A stretch of 64,000 nucleotides of DNA, from assembly GCA_036924285.1 (NCBI GenBank), contig JAYKYS010000011.1:2976001-3040000 (forward strand), read 5' to 3'. The notes below the pieces were generated by a model. That model made no database searches. It had not been told where the DNA came from and saw only the letters and a list, made by a program, of their open reading frames with translations. Shown piece after piece: positions 1-11,906 of the stretch; position 1 is the first letter of the stretch; each line of letters starts with the position of its first letter. The DNA is from Asterella californica (taxonomy: Eukaryota > Streptophyta > Marchantiopsida > Marchantiales > Aytoniaceae). The translations under genes and the position numbers were made by a program.

Positions 1-359
1 GACACTCTGATCTGATCTAAAGCTGAAACTTCGTATGTATGGTCGGTAGGGCCTCATTTACATGTAGAAGGAGTTCTGAAGTCTGAACCATCGTATGTTC
101 CTGATTCTGGACTGATAAAGTTCGTTGTCTGACCTTATTACTGCTAGTCTGACCTGATTTTCGCTTCCTGAACATACTGGAGGGTCCATTCGACCTGAAG
201 TGAGTATTTATAGTGTTCCCTTTTGATCTGAAGCCTACCTCTGTAGTAAGCAACCATAGCCTGAAGCCCAACACTTCCCTGAGTAGATTGAACACAGCCT
301 TCAAGCTCATATCACAGCCAGAAGGTTCCGCCCTTCCTAGGAAAACTCTCAACTCGACA
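1..359 (+). repeat. E1 5' LTR, 3' terminal part
   Basis: Matches 4952-5311 and 56541-56900 almost base for base and ends in the same ...AACTCGACA. The start of this LTR is outside the window. Confidence 0.9.
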
Positions 360-361
360 TC

Positions 362-380
362 TGGTGCTTCCACTGAGAGC
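362..380 (+). other. E1 primer-binding site
   Basis: TGGTGCTTCCACTGAGAGC begins two bases after the LTR end, the usual place for a minus-strand primer site. It starts with TGG as expected for a tRNA 3' CCA end. The tRNA was not identified. Confidence 0.6.
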
Positions 381-428
381 TCTTGGGGTGATTGATTGAG
401 AAGGTTGAGTTTGCTACAAGGAGAAGAG

Positions 429-2293
429 ATGGACCGCAAGAGTGCTGCTGCTGCTACTTCTACGGCTGCTGTAGTACCTTCTGTAGCACTTGTGACTGCA
501 GCGACATCTGTATCTGGTCTGGATACGGCTGAGATTCTGAAGACCCTTGCGGCCTTGGTCCAACAACGTCTGATTGTTGGAGGGGGTGAGTTGAAGTCTA
601 CCAAGGCTTTGCAAGCAATTGTGAATAGATGTGATAGATTTGAAGATAGAGATATTTCTAGATATCTGCGTGAATACAGAGGAGAGATGGAACTGGTTAG
701 AGTCACTGATATAGAGATGATAACCAGTTTCGAGTTAGCTGTCATTCCTGAGTTGCGGACCAAGTTAGAGATGTACAAAGAAGAAATCTAGGTGTCTGGA
801 TGAGTTTCGAGCGATCTCTAGAGGAGTTTCTAGAGGAGTTTCTCGAAGAAGATTCAGAAAGAGTTACTAGGAGAACGTTTCTAGATTGGGTTGAGCAGCA
901 ACCTGGTCGTATGATGAGCCTGAATGAGTTGTTGAGAGAGTTTGATCGGAGATACCGACAACTTTCCACTCTAGAGCGCATAACTCTAGATGCTAAGAGA
1001 ACTGAACTTTTTCTGTAAGCTACCGATGATGCTACGGCAGATCGGTTGTGCTTCATGTTAGCTGATCGATCTGCTGAAGGAGGAGTTACTACAGACTGGG
1101 GAAGAGTTGAGGATGCTGTGGCAGTAATAACAAGACAGAGGCGTGGAAGAGTGGCCGTGGGAGGGCGTCCGCTTGCTGAAGTGACCGCTCAACCTCGCAC
1201 TGCTCCTCAAGTACACCAACCTCCGGCTCTTGCTCCCAGACCTGCTGTCCCGGCTGCAGTACCTTTGATGCCAGTTGTGCCAGTTCCTGCATAAAGGGCA
1301 CCGGTTCAGAGACCTGCAGAGAACCACGGACAACAAAACCAGATCGAAGACCTGATTTGGCAGATGAGAGAACTGAAGGTGGAGCTAGCTGGATTGCAGA
1401 GAGAGCAGCCACCGGCGCCTGCTGCTGCACGTCCAGGAGGTGCTCCTGTTCGTAGATGTATCTGATGTGACAGTCAAGATCATTTCCGAGGGGACTGTCA
1501 AGAGCTCACGGCTGCTCTGCGAGATGGTGTGGTTCGCTACCGGAACGGTAGGCTGCACCTTTCTTCTATTGGAGAGCCGCTAAGCATGCAGTTTGGACGA
1601 GGAGGCATGAGGAGTCTACCTCAGATTACAGCTGCTCCAACTGTACATGCATTGATGACACCACCGGTAAATCCTGATGTATATGCCGATCACATTGAAG
1701 TTTCTTCTAGTCCTACGTTGCTAGATAGAACTACTAAGAAGAAACCTATTCAAATTCCTTCTGAAGTACTGAAGAGAGGAGCAGAGACTATCCGTAGGGT
1801 CACAGGGTGGAGAGATCCTATTGATGCTACGTCTATCAAAGCATTCTTGGACGTGGATAGACACGTTCACTGGCAAGATGCTTCTGTGGAGGAGAAGAGG
1901 CGGCGAGAAGCCTCTGAACTTGATACTGGAGTTCCAGAGGAGACTGGAGATAGACGGAGGGTCACAAGGAGACGAGCAGCTCTTCCTGAGGACATCCCGT
2001 CTACTTCTGTAGCTCCTCCACCTGCACCAGGTCCGATGGAGGACGTGCAGAGATCCCAGCAGGAGCCAACGACTGCTGGTAGACGGTTTACTGCCCAAGA
2101 GAAAGGGAAGGGACCGGCTTATAAGTTGACGGCTGATATCGAGACTTCAATTGATCTCAAGAGCATCTTGGAGCAAAGAATACTTGACGCGCGAATCGAA
2201 TTTTCTCTTCGGGAAGTTCTTGATATTGCGAAGAGGGAGTTTCACGAACTGATCATCGACATAATCAAGCGGAAGAGACAGGTGATGTCCTAG
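429..2293 (+). pseudogene. gag: E1 gag, broken by several stops
   Basis: Structural gag polyprotein. The best start is the ATG at 429. Open stretches 429-791, 800-1018, 1046-1294 and 1529-2293 together parallel the single E2 frame at 25927-28308: both have an N-terminal alpha-helical part with the motif EMxxxFxLAVxPELR, a proline-rich linker, and a region containing a GW-DP motif. At about 1456-1494 a zinc knuckle (C-x2-C-x4-H-x4-C) is recognisable, but its usual Trp codon is TGA. The stops are scattered, so this copy cannot make Gag. The E2 comparison is by eye. Confidence 0.8.
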
Positions 2294-2308
2294 CAAGTTG
2301 AAAGTCAG

Positions 2309-3007
2309 ATGATAGATGTAGTAGGAGCTTTTGTTAATGATGCAGAATTCAGCAAGGTGCATTTTCAAGAGGCTGATGATACAGAGTACCAGCAAGAAGC
2401 GTTAGTTGCTAGTACCAACACTGTTGAGTTCGATGATGATGAAGCTGGCGATGAGAGTCCAGCTACGGATAGCGACTTCAGAAAAAGGCACTGGGCTCGT
2501 GCTACGACTGCTACACGAGTTCGCCTTGGAAGTCTTGAACCTGTTGTTGCTTTGGTTGATCACGGTTCAGAGATCAACATCATGTCACGGGAGGTGTATG
2601 AGAGAGGTCAGAGGCCTATCAAACTGAACCATGGTTGGGTGCTACGAGCTGCAAACAACCAGGAGGGTGAGTTATACGGCGCTTGTCCTAACGTGAGAGT
2701 GAAGCTGGGTGATGTGGAGATAGATCAGCACTTCTTCGTGCAGTCTTCTGCTTCATATCCTGTGATTCTTGGTCAGCCTTATATCACCACAGTTAGAATG
2801 GAGACGAATGTGATGGATGATGGATCTCACTATGCTAGGATCCGTAGTCCAGATGACAGACATTCTGTTCAATTTCTGACCGTTCGTACGAATCACGAAC
2901 GAAATAGACAGACTTTGAGAGATTCTCCTATCTGTAGGAGCAAGGGTTTTCAGAAACCACTCTTGTATGCCGGGATACCAAGAGTGATGGATCTGCTGCT
3001 ACTATGA
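2309..3007 (+). pseudogene. E1 aspartic protease region
   Basis: Retropepsin-like domain of the Gypsy polyprotein. The active-site loop reads V-D-H-G-S-E-I-N at about 2557-2580 and the flap-side motif VILGQPYI is at about 2761-2784. Both recur at the same places in E2 (I-D-H-G-S-E-I-N, VILGQPYI). The normal retroviral triad is D-S/T-G, so D-H-G is a variant kept in two diverged copies. The frame ends in TGA at 3005-3007, overlapping the ATG of the next frame by four bases (ATGA), a -1 step also seen in E2. Confidence 0.8.
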
Positions 3008-3936
3008 TCCCGCTTGAGCAACCTGTGGGATCACAGGAGATTGACGAAGAGGTTGCTCAAGATTCAGAGAGTAGTTATACTGTACATAGTTGGAAATTTG
3101 GTTTGATGACTTTCAGTTCTAATGATTGGAGTAAGTTCACACGAGTAGAGGATCTGACTGAGAAGAGTAGGAGGCAGATGGAGAAGTATGCAGAAAATTT
3201 GCGCTGTACAAGAGTTCTGAGTGAAGATGAGATGATTTCTGATATTTACGAGGAGTTTGTAGGTGTACAGTCTTTTGTTCGTTGGCTGGATGATGTAGAT
3301 AGGTTGATGGAGCAGATGGGAGGAAGGGTGGTGATCCCCATCCACTCTCGTAAAGTCTATGAGGAGGTTGTCTCGTGCTTACAATCTCGTCCTCATCCGA
3401 GACTGGAGAGTGGATGGAAGGATGCAATCTGCTGGTGTGGCTCTCGTGAAGAAGCAAAGGTTCACACCAAATACAAAACTGTAGCGAAGAAGGTGAAACC
3501 AGTGGCGACTCAGTTATCTGTTGATTCACAATAGCAGATAGAGTTAGCGGCCACTGAGCCTGTACTGAGAGATCCTAAACAAATAGGACACGAGTTTACT
3601 CAAGAAACACTCGAGCAGCTCCAGATAGGAGGGGGTGGCTTCTTGACTGAAGTGGAGAAACGAGCTTTTGAGTAGATGATAGTTAGCCATGGTAAGGCAT
3701 TTTCTTTCTCAGCCGGAGAGATTGGTTGTGTGGATCCTAGTGTGATAGCTCCGATGGTTATCTTCACTGTTCCTCACGTACCTTGGGACTTGAAGCCGAT
3801 TCCAGTCCCTCGTGCCTTGCTACCGAAGGTTATTGAGTTATTGAAGGAGAGGATGACAAGAGATGAATATGCCCCGGCTACTAAAGAGGCGGAGACGGAG
3901 GAGAACGATGCTGATGAAGAACAAACCGAAGACTGA
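3004..3936 (+). pseudogene. pol: E1 pol amino-terminal remnant with internal deletion
   Basis: Frames 3004-3534 and 3676-3936 match the start of the E2 RT frame. Shared landmarks include the segment ending in KYKTVxKKVKP, then IGCVDPSxxAPM, then the start of the RT fingers region (PVPRA-LPK-IELLKE). At about 3855 the similarity to RT stops, and the frame runs into an acidic C-terminus that resembles the last residues of the E2 integrase frame. Roughly 2.8 kb of pol (RT, RNase H, integrase) is absent relative to E2. A stop (TAG at 3532-3534) also lies upstream, so nothing functional remains. Confidence 0.75.
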
Positions 3937-3965
3937 AGAGGTTGGCACACGCCGGAGGATGTGCA

Positions 3966-3982
3966 GGTTTGGAGGGGGTGGA
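3966..3982 (+). other. E1 polypurine tract
   Basis: GGTTTGGAGGGGGTGGA sits immediately before the 3' LTR. E2 has a close match (GTTTAGAAGGGGTGGA) at the equivalent place, linking the two elements. Confidence 0.7.
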
Positions 3983-5311
3983 TGTCGTGATGTGAATCAT
4001 TTTACATTGTAAATAATTCATCTCTCTATCAAGCGTTAGTCTCTCCGAGTGAAGTTAGGACCTCAGAGAAGTCGACACTGGAGGATGTTATATATTTTTG
4101 AGTCTTAGTAGGTTGATTACCATGTAGATGGAGTTAAGGTCATGGGTTGTAATTACATGTCGCCCATGCATGCTTCCTAGCGAGGTTAGGTTATCTTTCG
4201 GGATTACGTGCCGTTTTACATGTCTTCGCATGTAGTTTAAGGGTTACGCTGGCACTTTAGGGGCTTGACGTGGTAGCCTATGTGCAAAATTAAGTCACCA
4301 CGTGGTTTGGGACACAAAAGGACAGGGGAGTGAAGCTATGAACTCCCATTGGTCCAATTTTGTCTTTGTGTACTGCTAAACTTAGTAGTAGGGGTCTTAA
4401 GAGGAGTTCGAGCATTTTGGTGAGAAGACTTCGAAATCTGAGAGCACAGGGAGATAGGGTTCGTCGTGCCAAGCACTGTCAGAGAAATTTTTGATCGATT
4501 TGGAGCAATAAAGAAGGAGTTATGGCTGATTGAAGTTCAATTTGTGCCAGAATTGCAGCACTTCTGTTGATTTTGGGGTTTTCGGTGTCAATCGCAGTAG
4601 ATTTGAGAAAATCGCTTCAAACCTTCGTGGTCACGTTCACTGTCAGTAGGGCTACGACTGTCCTCAAATTTTCATGTCGATTGAGTGACTGAGTAATTCG
4701 AGACGGCCGCTGAAGCAGAGGGGGTCCGAAAAGCTCTCAATCTGGAACAGCAACTTTGGAGAGCGAGATCAGGAGTTCTGTGTACAATCAGGAGGCCCAA
4801 CTTCACAGGAGTGTTCAGCAAGCTGTGTACTGCAAATCCTGTAAGAATCTTCGAACGTGATCAAGCCAATTCTCTGTTCTAGGTCGAAATAGCTGTTTGG
4901 GTATCAGAAATTGCCGTAATTTCTCTGCTCAGAACATTTCTGCCCATATCTCGACACTCTGATCTGATCTAAAGCTGAAACTTCGTATGTATGGTCAGTA
5001 GGGCCTCATTTACATGTAGAAGGAGTTCTGAAGTCTGAACCATCATATGTTTCTGATTCTGGACTGATAAAGTTCGTTGTCTGACCTTATTACTGCTAGT
5101 CTAACCTGATTTTCGCCTCCTGAACATACTGGAGGGTCCATTCGACCTGAAGTGAGTGTTTATAGTGTTCCCTTTTGATCTGAAGCCTACCTCTGTAGTA
5201 AGCAACTATAGCCTGAAGCCCAACACTTCCCTGAGTAGATTGAACACAGCCTTCAAGCTCATATCACAGCCAGAAGGTTCCGCCCTTCCTAGGAAAACTC
5301 TCAACTCGACA
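3983..5311 (+). repeat. E1 3' LTR (1329 bp)
   Basis: Begins TGTCGTGATGTG just after the polypurine tract and ends ...CTCGACA, giving TG/CA termini. The same LTR occurs as a solo copy at 55593-56900 and as a diverged fragment at 34963-35888. Confidence 0.9.
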
Positions 5312-5409
5312 ACGCCTAGTCGAGGAGGGATGTCTCATCCTCAAAATATTTTCTCTCTTATTTTCACGACACGACATGCGGCATCTCTACTCTGCTGTTT
5401 GTCTATCAC

Positions 5410-6310
5410 ATGTTTGATCTTATCTTCTCGTCCACTCCTATGCACGCTATGCCTTACATAGTTGATGAGTCCAACATGTCCATTTCTGACTTCTATCAAT
5501 CAATCACTCGTCCGCACTTCGCTTATCTCACGTTCGTAGCTCCAACTGCCGACGTCTTGCACATACGGCTTGGCCACATCAGTCCTTCTCTGCTTGATCA
5601 AATTCATCACCATCAGTCTGTTCTCGACTTACACTTGCCTAGCATTCACAATTTCAGTTGCACTTCGTGTTTGTATGATAAGCAGGCCCGCATGAAGTTT
5701 CTACGCTGTCGTCATTAAGCGCACCACTGAGATTCTCGAGATTGTCCATTCTGACATCAATGTGTCACATTTCTCCTTGCACTTTTTCATGATCATGACC
5801 AATGACTACTCCCGTTGTATCGTTGTTTGTCTCTTACACTACAACTGCTTCACAACTTTCAAGGAGTTTCACGCATTCACCGAGTGTCAGACTACCAAGA
5901 AACTCAAGAATCTATGATCAGACAACGGTTGTGAGTTCCGATCTATCCTCTTTGATGCATATTGTCAAGAGCATGGCATCCACTGTCAGCTGACCATTCT
6001 TGACACTCCTCAGCAGAACGAGATAGCTGAGCGTAAAAATCACACCTTCTTAAACATTGTCCGCGCTATGATGATTTCAGCAAGTTTAGATAAACAGTTT
6101 TGAGATGAGGCTCTTAGTTGCATCATTTATGCTTTGAATCGTTGTCCCACCAAGGTCATCAATCACACCACTACTCTTTTTAAGCTATGGCATGGCCGCG
6201 AGCCCCCTATTTTACATCTTCGAGTTTTTGGCTGCATAACTTTTGTCAACATTCACAAGAATAACTGCTCCAAGCTAGATAGTCACTCCCACTAGTACAT
6301 CTTTCTTGAC
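5410..6310 (+). pseudogene. Ty1/Copia integrase remnant
   Basis: Frame 5410-5718 carries the GAG-pre-integrase signature (HIRLGHIS, then C-x2-C). After a frameshift the integrase core continues. Landmarks are MTNDYSR at about 5797, the second catalytic Asp in S-D-N-G-C-E-F at about 5917, and the catalytic Glu in Q-Q-N-E-I-A-E-R-K-N at about 6012-6041. The usual hinge before RT (LNRCPTK, then LRVFGC) follows. At least two in-frame stops and a frameshift make it dead. It is Copia rather than Gypsy because integrase precedes RT. Confidence 0.8.
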
Positions 6311-6991
6311 TATAGTAGTCAAAGCAATGTCGTCTCTAGCATAAATTTGACGGTCATACTTTTGTTTCTCGTGATGTTATATTTGATGAGTCTTTTTCTA
6401 CATCGACCTCATCCCAGACCCCGCTCTCACTACTATCACTAGGGATGAAATTCAGAATGATGTGTATTACTTCCATCATCATCCTCCTCCTTTGGATATA
6501 GTCTCTATCCTCTCATTGGGAGCTCCTCTTCTCCCTCTGAGTCAGTTTGTTCCACCTCCCGGCTTCAGTCCTTCAGTTGGTCCTGGTCTCTGTCTATTTT
6601 CAGGGAGCAACTTTGATCCGGATCCTATTCCTCCTCTCCCCTCGTTGAGTTGGCTAAAGCATACATCACACATCAACTCAATATGTGGTTAGCTCATCCA
6701 CCAGTTGTCCACAGCGCACAATCGATACTCCTTTTCAACTTATTCCACTATGTATTTATCTTCTTCCATCCGAACGAGACATAGTCCCTCAGCCAATGTA
6801 GAGAGTATGAGCACGCTACATCCATACTTACATCGCTCACCACGGTAGTCTCCATCATCACACTCAAGTGGATTGAGATTGTAGCATTGTCTCCTCCCAC
6901 CAAGATCCAAACAGCATCACCATTCCAATGATCCATACTTCAATCAAACTTTCCTAACCGTGATCTAGCAGAAGGTTATGATACGACAACT

Positions 6992-7213
6992 TTGATCTCG
7001 ATGACACACACCAATAAGAAGTTTGCTTTAATGGTGACTTTGAGACCAGTTCCGATGGAGCCCAACTCATATCAAGAGGTTCTGTCATCTCCAGACGTTG
7101 CTCGATGGTCCGGGGTCATCATCGAAAAGCTCAAGTCCCACAAGGAGAATGATACATGGACACTCACAAAGTATAAATTTAAAGACAATATTAAATATAT
7201 GACATCTAAATGA
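6992..7213 (+). pseudogene. Ty1/Copia RT amino-terminal fragment
   Basis: Short frame with the typical Copia motif before RT: EP-SYQE, PD-RW and N-TWTL. It lies downstream of the integrase remnant in the same orientation, as in a Copia pol, with about 700 bp of unrecognisable sequence between. The remaining RT and RNase H are not visible. Confidence 0.65.
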
Positions 7214-9279
7214 TTTTTTGCATGTTAATTATTTTATGTGTACATGTGAGTCATTCCAGGTTTTGTACAAGATTTTGCATAGAAGCTATGAGAGTAGTGG
7301 AAAGAGTTTCATTCTTGTGTGCTATTGGTTCAGTTCATATAAAATGACTATTAGTTGTGAAGAAAGTATCAAAGATGACAGGTTGGGACGACCTCTCAAA
7401 GTAGAGAAGATTGAAGCAGTATGACTCCCAATGAATGAGATTTCAATTCAACATAGACGAATAATTATTAGAAGATCATGACATACATCATTTTCCAGGA
7501 GATAACTCTGCAAGTTCACAATATCCATCACAAGATCTAGAAAACATACAGGAACACATTTTTGATAGGAGTCTTTGTCACAAAACCATGTTCTTGTCAT
7601 TAAACTCGTGATTTTATACTTGTAAAATATCGCTTCATTGACTTTCATCCTTAAGAGTATTATTTCCAAAAAGAGTTGAACACGTACGCATTGCACAATT
7701 AGTTCTCCGTACTCATATGAGTCTGACATAACAAATTGATCAATTCAATGTCAAGTTTACACACTCGTCTCTCGGTTGAAGTTGCTTCCAGAATAGTACG
7801 CTTCCATTCGTAACTTGATCCTTTGTTCTTCTTAATTTTGAATTTTCACCTCGAACAGAAGATTCTCAGTGAATCATTCTTTCTACTATTAATGTATTCC
7901 ACTTTGAATTGTTTGATCTAATGTGCAGTCCATGTTGTATATTTATCAACAATTTTGTTACAACTCTATTCTCTTGATCTCGTTCAATCTCTCTCAGCAA
8001 TAAACAATTTAAATGAAATTTAATCCATCTTACTGGAGTTCAATGAGAAACAACATAACCTCATAGCGGGATATTATGTAACTATCGGTCAACAAATGCA
8101 ATAAGATGAACACCATGCATATGGCTGACTTCTTCTCTCATAATCAATATTACAAGTCATATCATCACAACCATTAAATCCAATGAGGATTAGTGCTTAA
8201 CACACCCAACTAACAATAAACTTGAATGAAGCGATAATGTTATCTTCTGAAAGAATTAAATCAAAAATAAATAAAGAACCTCTCACTGCATATATAATGA
8301 GAAATAAGATAGACTCAATAGACATTATTTAGACGAAGTGAAGAAAGAGCGATGAAAAGGAAAGCAAAAGGATTATGAATTATGAGCTCGATGGAGCCAA
8401 GAAGGGTCTCTCTTGTATCTTCTCTCAACCTTAACTGTTACACAAAAATGGTATTAGATGTGTAACTCTCTTCTATCTTCTCTCACCTCCTTCTCTTTAG
8501 TTTTCTGATATTTCTTGGAAATTCTATAATTAATATCTATTATATGAAATGACAGCACTTTAGGACTAGAGTACAGAATTTCACTATATCTAAATAATTT
8601 AATTTAATATACTGTTATTTGAGATAAAGAGCACAGATCGCGTTGGACTCTACGTTTGCTTCTTGGCTAATCTGACGACGTGGTGCATGTGACTGTTTGC
8701 CGTTATTACCACCAGTCTTCCGTTAAACCACAAGTTCCACTACATTAGCGGTGAGATATCCCACCGCTAAGTATTGTTAACTGAAACTAGTCGCGTTTAG
8801 ACGCGGTGGGCTAGCTCATCGAATATGCGCTTTGTTGGCATATTTTTATTCGTCATCGAGAAGTGACGATCTGTGACTCAAAACATAGAGAATCTGAAGA
8901 TCTTCAAAATGATACCTACTTGGTCGAAATCTGAGATCTGACGGCTCAGATTTTCTCTCTCAAAGAATGAACCGGTGAAGATCAGAGAAAAGGAATCTAC
9001 TCAAATTTGAAATTTGAATTGTGCTTGTCCAAAATTCCTACGCGTTAGAGTACACAGACGTAGCACAGTAAGAACTGTCAGCCGAAATCATTATTTCACT
9101 CGCGAGGAGATGGCGCTGCGATTGGAGTCCGGCCGGCAGGCCACTAGATAATTGATATTTCTAGCTGCCGGAAATCAGATTTTCGCACGCCGGAAATATT
9201 TTCCGGCGGTCACTTCACGGAGGTCCCTGCCAAGCTGCAACAAGCGGATCTGGCCTACCTGCTGGTAGGTGAGTGGGTT
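7214..9279. other. AT-rich non-coding stretch without recognisable genes
   Basis: No convincing coding frame. The minus frame at 7448-7729 has faint Copia-like residues near its end but no catalytic motif. From about 8640 base composition becomes less AT-rich. A 26-bp palindrome lies at 8745-8770. Confidence 0.6.
8745..8770. repeat. 26-bp near-perfect palindrome
   Basis: TTAGCGGTG and CACCGCTAA arms flank GATATC, with one mismatched base pair between arm and core. No flanking element explains it. Confidence 0.75.
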
Positions 9280-10028
9280 ACAGATACAAAGGTATACCTT
9301 CACGTTTGTTGAACTTGTCTCACTTGTTGTCCCAATGCTCCTTCTGTTTTGATTGTGAGTCTTGAGGTCTACCACGTTTATGATCTCTCCTATTGGAGAA
9401 GAAAGCAGTGGCAGTTGCTTGAGTAGACTTAGTCTCGATGTTCATAACTTCTTACAAAGCTCGTGTATGCAGTTCTTCGAATGTGACAGGCTCCTTTGTA
9501 CAACAGCTTTGACAAAATGCTCGTATGGTTCTGGTAAGCTCTGGAGCACTATCAACACCAAGTCGTCCTCGTCTATACCTCCATCCAGATTCTTCAGTTG
9601 TTGTACCAAAGTTGTTGTACCAAAGTTGTTGTACTTTAACTGTATTGAAGTGCTCTTCGAGAGAGATGCCTGCAGCCATTTGCAAAGTATTTAACTTTCT
9701 GCGTAGCATTCTCTTCCTCCCTCGAGCTGCTCCTTCGTGCTTCTTGGTGAATGTACCTCAAGCATCTTTTGAAAATTTAACCTCCAAGATATCTAAGACT
9801 TCAGAGTCTTTGATGGTCATCTTGATGATGGCAAGTGCTTGTTGATCTCGTTTGTTCCAAGATTTGACAGCTGCTGGTGATTCAAAAAGTCTTTCTTCAT
9901 CACTTAGCACTATGTCCCACAAGTCATAATTCTGGAAAATGACCTGAACCTTGAAACACCATATTGGATAGTTTGTGCTATCCAACTTATGATGATCATG
10001 AAGCAAGTGATCACTAACGTTAGCCATC
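9280..10028 (-). pseudogene. gag: Ty1/Copia gag, disrupted
   Basis: Minus-strand Gag of a Copia element. The ATG at 10028 begins MANVSDHLL. It is followed by the family signature L-x-N-Y-x-x-W (here STNYPIWCFKVQV) and DLWD, then LRRKLNTLQM with an EEHFN motif, and finally EPVTFEEL. Frames shift between these blocks. One cause is visible: a 14-bp unit (GTTGTTGTACCAAA on the plus strand) is tandemly repeated at about 9598-9636. The zinc knuckle and pol are missing on the left. The promoter side lies at 46992-47652, because E5 inserted 6 bp upstream of this start codon. Confidence 0.8.
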
Positions 10029-10033
10029 GATAG

Positions 10034-10038
10034 AAAGT
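10034..10038. repeat. Target site duplication of E5 (AAAGT), left copy
   Basis: AAAGT precedes the E5 LTR and recurs at 46992-46996 directly after the far end of the E5 3' LTR. Joining the two sides restores the Copia leader leading to its gag start codon. Confidence 0.85.
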
Positions 10039-10074
10039 TGTGGTGCCCACAAATTACAGGATGCACGAATTTTT

Positions 10075-11906
10075 AAAATTTTTGAGATTAATAACTTGTT
10101 TGTATAACTGAAGAAGCGTTGTTACTTAAGGTTACGTCTTCCTTAACAGGAAGATGATCTTAAGAGCTGTTTGTAATAAAAAGTTGACTTCTTCGGAAGA
10201 CGACCGTCTTCGGAAGAGCGTCTTCTCAGTTGCGTCTTCAGAAGACGGGAAGACGGCGGAAGATGAGAAGACGGCGGAAGACACCTGTCTTCCGGAAGAC
10301 AGCGACCGCGAAGGTCTAACCACGAGTTTTTGGGTAAGACAGTAGGTGTACCTACTGGGTCGCATCAAATAGGTAGGTAGGTCGGGGAAGACACCTAAGG
10401 TCGAAAACCCCTAATCTGCGGGGAAGATGCGTAGGAAGCACATTAGGCGCATTCCAACTTCCCGCAGCACAACGCGCTTGAGAAGATGGATTGGAGAGAG
10501 TGAGCTTCGCAAGTGAGCTTTGAGAGAGGAATCGAGTGAGGACATCGAGGTAGGAGAGAATCAGTTGGCAGCTAGGCGAAGGGCGAGACCGAATTGCTGG
10601 AGCACAAACGGCAGAGAGCGAAGGTGTTCTTGTGAGCTCCCGAGAAGCTGACATTGGAGAGTAGCAAGTAGAATCGAAGGTGGAATCGAGGCGTGGCCAG
10701 AAATTGACAGCAGGCGTAGTCGTGAGGAGTCGCATTGGAGCTAGGACCCGAGCCAAGAAGCGCGCGGAGGTCGAAGGCAACTCGGGGAGCCGAAGAAGAC
10801 TGTAGAGGTTCTTCCCCACGTTCTTTCCCCTTCCCACTTCTTCTCACCTTTGTCTGGTATTCCCCGCGCTTCCTTGGTTGTGTGCAGGCAGCCTGATCGA
10901 TTATCCCACCCCCCCATTCTTTCTATTGAGACATTGGACGCGGAAGCGCTGCCCAATTTCTGTCAGACATCTTCTTGTTTCTTCCCGAGTTCAATTCGAG
11001 CTTCCCTACTCCTAGCCCTCAAATTGGAGATCCCAGCTATCAATTTCCCTACCCTACTATCTCTCTATCCCCGAAACTTGGAACAGAAGACGATTCGGAA
11101 GATGGGAACATCTTCGGAAGACGCTTCTTAAACTTGATTGTCTTCGGAAGACTGTCTTCGGAAGTCGACTGAACACAATTCGTATCAAGAGTGGATTTGT
11201 GTTGCTTTGTGTTAAGAGAGGCTTGGTATGAATCCTGAGTGGTGTGGTGAGTTGTTTTGTTATTTCGAGAAGTTGGAAGTTAAGAACTAGGCCTGTGCCT
11301 CCCGGTCCTCCAAGCTTCTCAACTCCACATCTTCCTAGAGAGACTAGAAGACTGAAAGGCTGGCAAAATGAGCGAGAAGACGTGAGGGTCCATTCGGGTC
11401 TCTTCTGTCCGACCCATAGCAGTCATTCCTTCTTCTTCCCAAACTTAGAAGAGAGTCGTGAGAGGTGAGAGGTCAGAAGAATAGAGTGCAATTGTCTTGA
11501 GTCTGTTGTGAGGATAGATTGCGCGTAGGAAGACGAAGACAGGTGAGATCAGTGAAGGGAAGTCTGACTTCGAGAAGTCTTCCGAGAAGACATTGAATCG
11601 GAAGCTGTCCCGAGTGCCTTCCCAGAGGCCATTGTCACCGCAGGAGCCTGCAACCATCTTCTGAACTTGTCATGCACTTATGTTTCGCGAAACTTGTATC
11701 TTCTGATAGGAAGTAGGATGTAATGCAAGGTGGGTTGTCTTCTTGGTAATCCATGCGAGGCCTTGCTTAGATAGGATTGGTTAGATATAGCTCGGAAGAC
11801 GAGAGCTATCTAGGAAGTACTATTAGAATCCCGGAAGACGGAGTAGCTGTCTTCTGGAAGACTAGGTTCGTCTTCTGAGAGTGGAAGCTATACTGTGAGG
11901 ACTTAG
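10075..11906 (+). other. E5 LTR block, non-coding part rich in GAAGAC/GTCTTC
   Basis: No convincing gene. Short frames here are not supported by any motif. Dense GAAGAC and GTCTTC hexamers occur, for example at about 10190-10305 where roughly ten fall in 120 bp, and again at about 11090-11170 and 11520-11600. Confidence 0.6.

Larger units (their letters stand above)
1..5311 (+). mobile_element. E1: Ty3/Gypsy element with deleted pol (5' end outside window)
   Basis: The end of the 5' LTR (1-359) is repeated near the end of the 3' LTR (4952-5311) with about eight differences by eye. Between the LTRs lie gag, protease and the start of pol in broken frames. The pol reading stops shortly after the region preceding RT (about 3855) and jumps to an acidic tail that in E2 is the very end of the polyprotein, so RT, RNase H and integrase are missing. 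LTRs, primer-binding site and polypurine tract are kept, as expected of a deletion derivative that could have been moved in trans. It belongs to the same protein lineage as E2. Confidence 0.85.

Noticed and set aside
7448..7729. Minus-strand Copia integrase fragment
   Set aside because: A few suggestive residues but no catalytic motif, and the match needs frameshifts.
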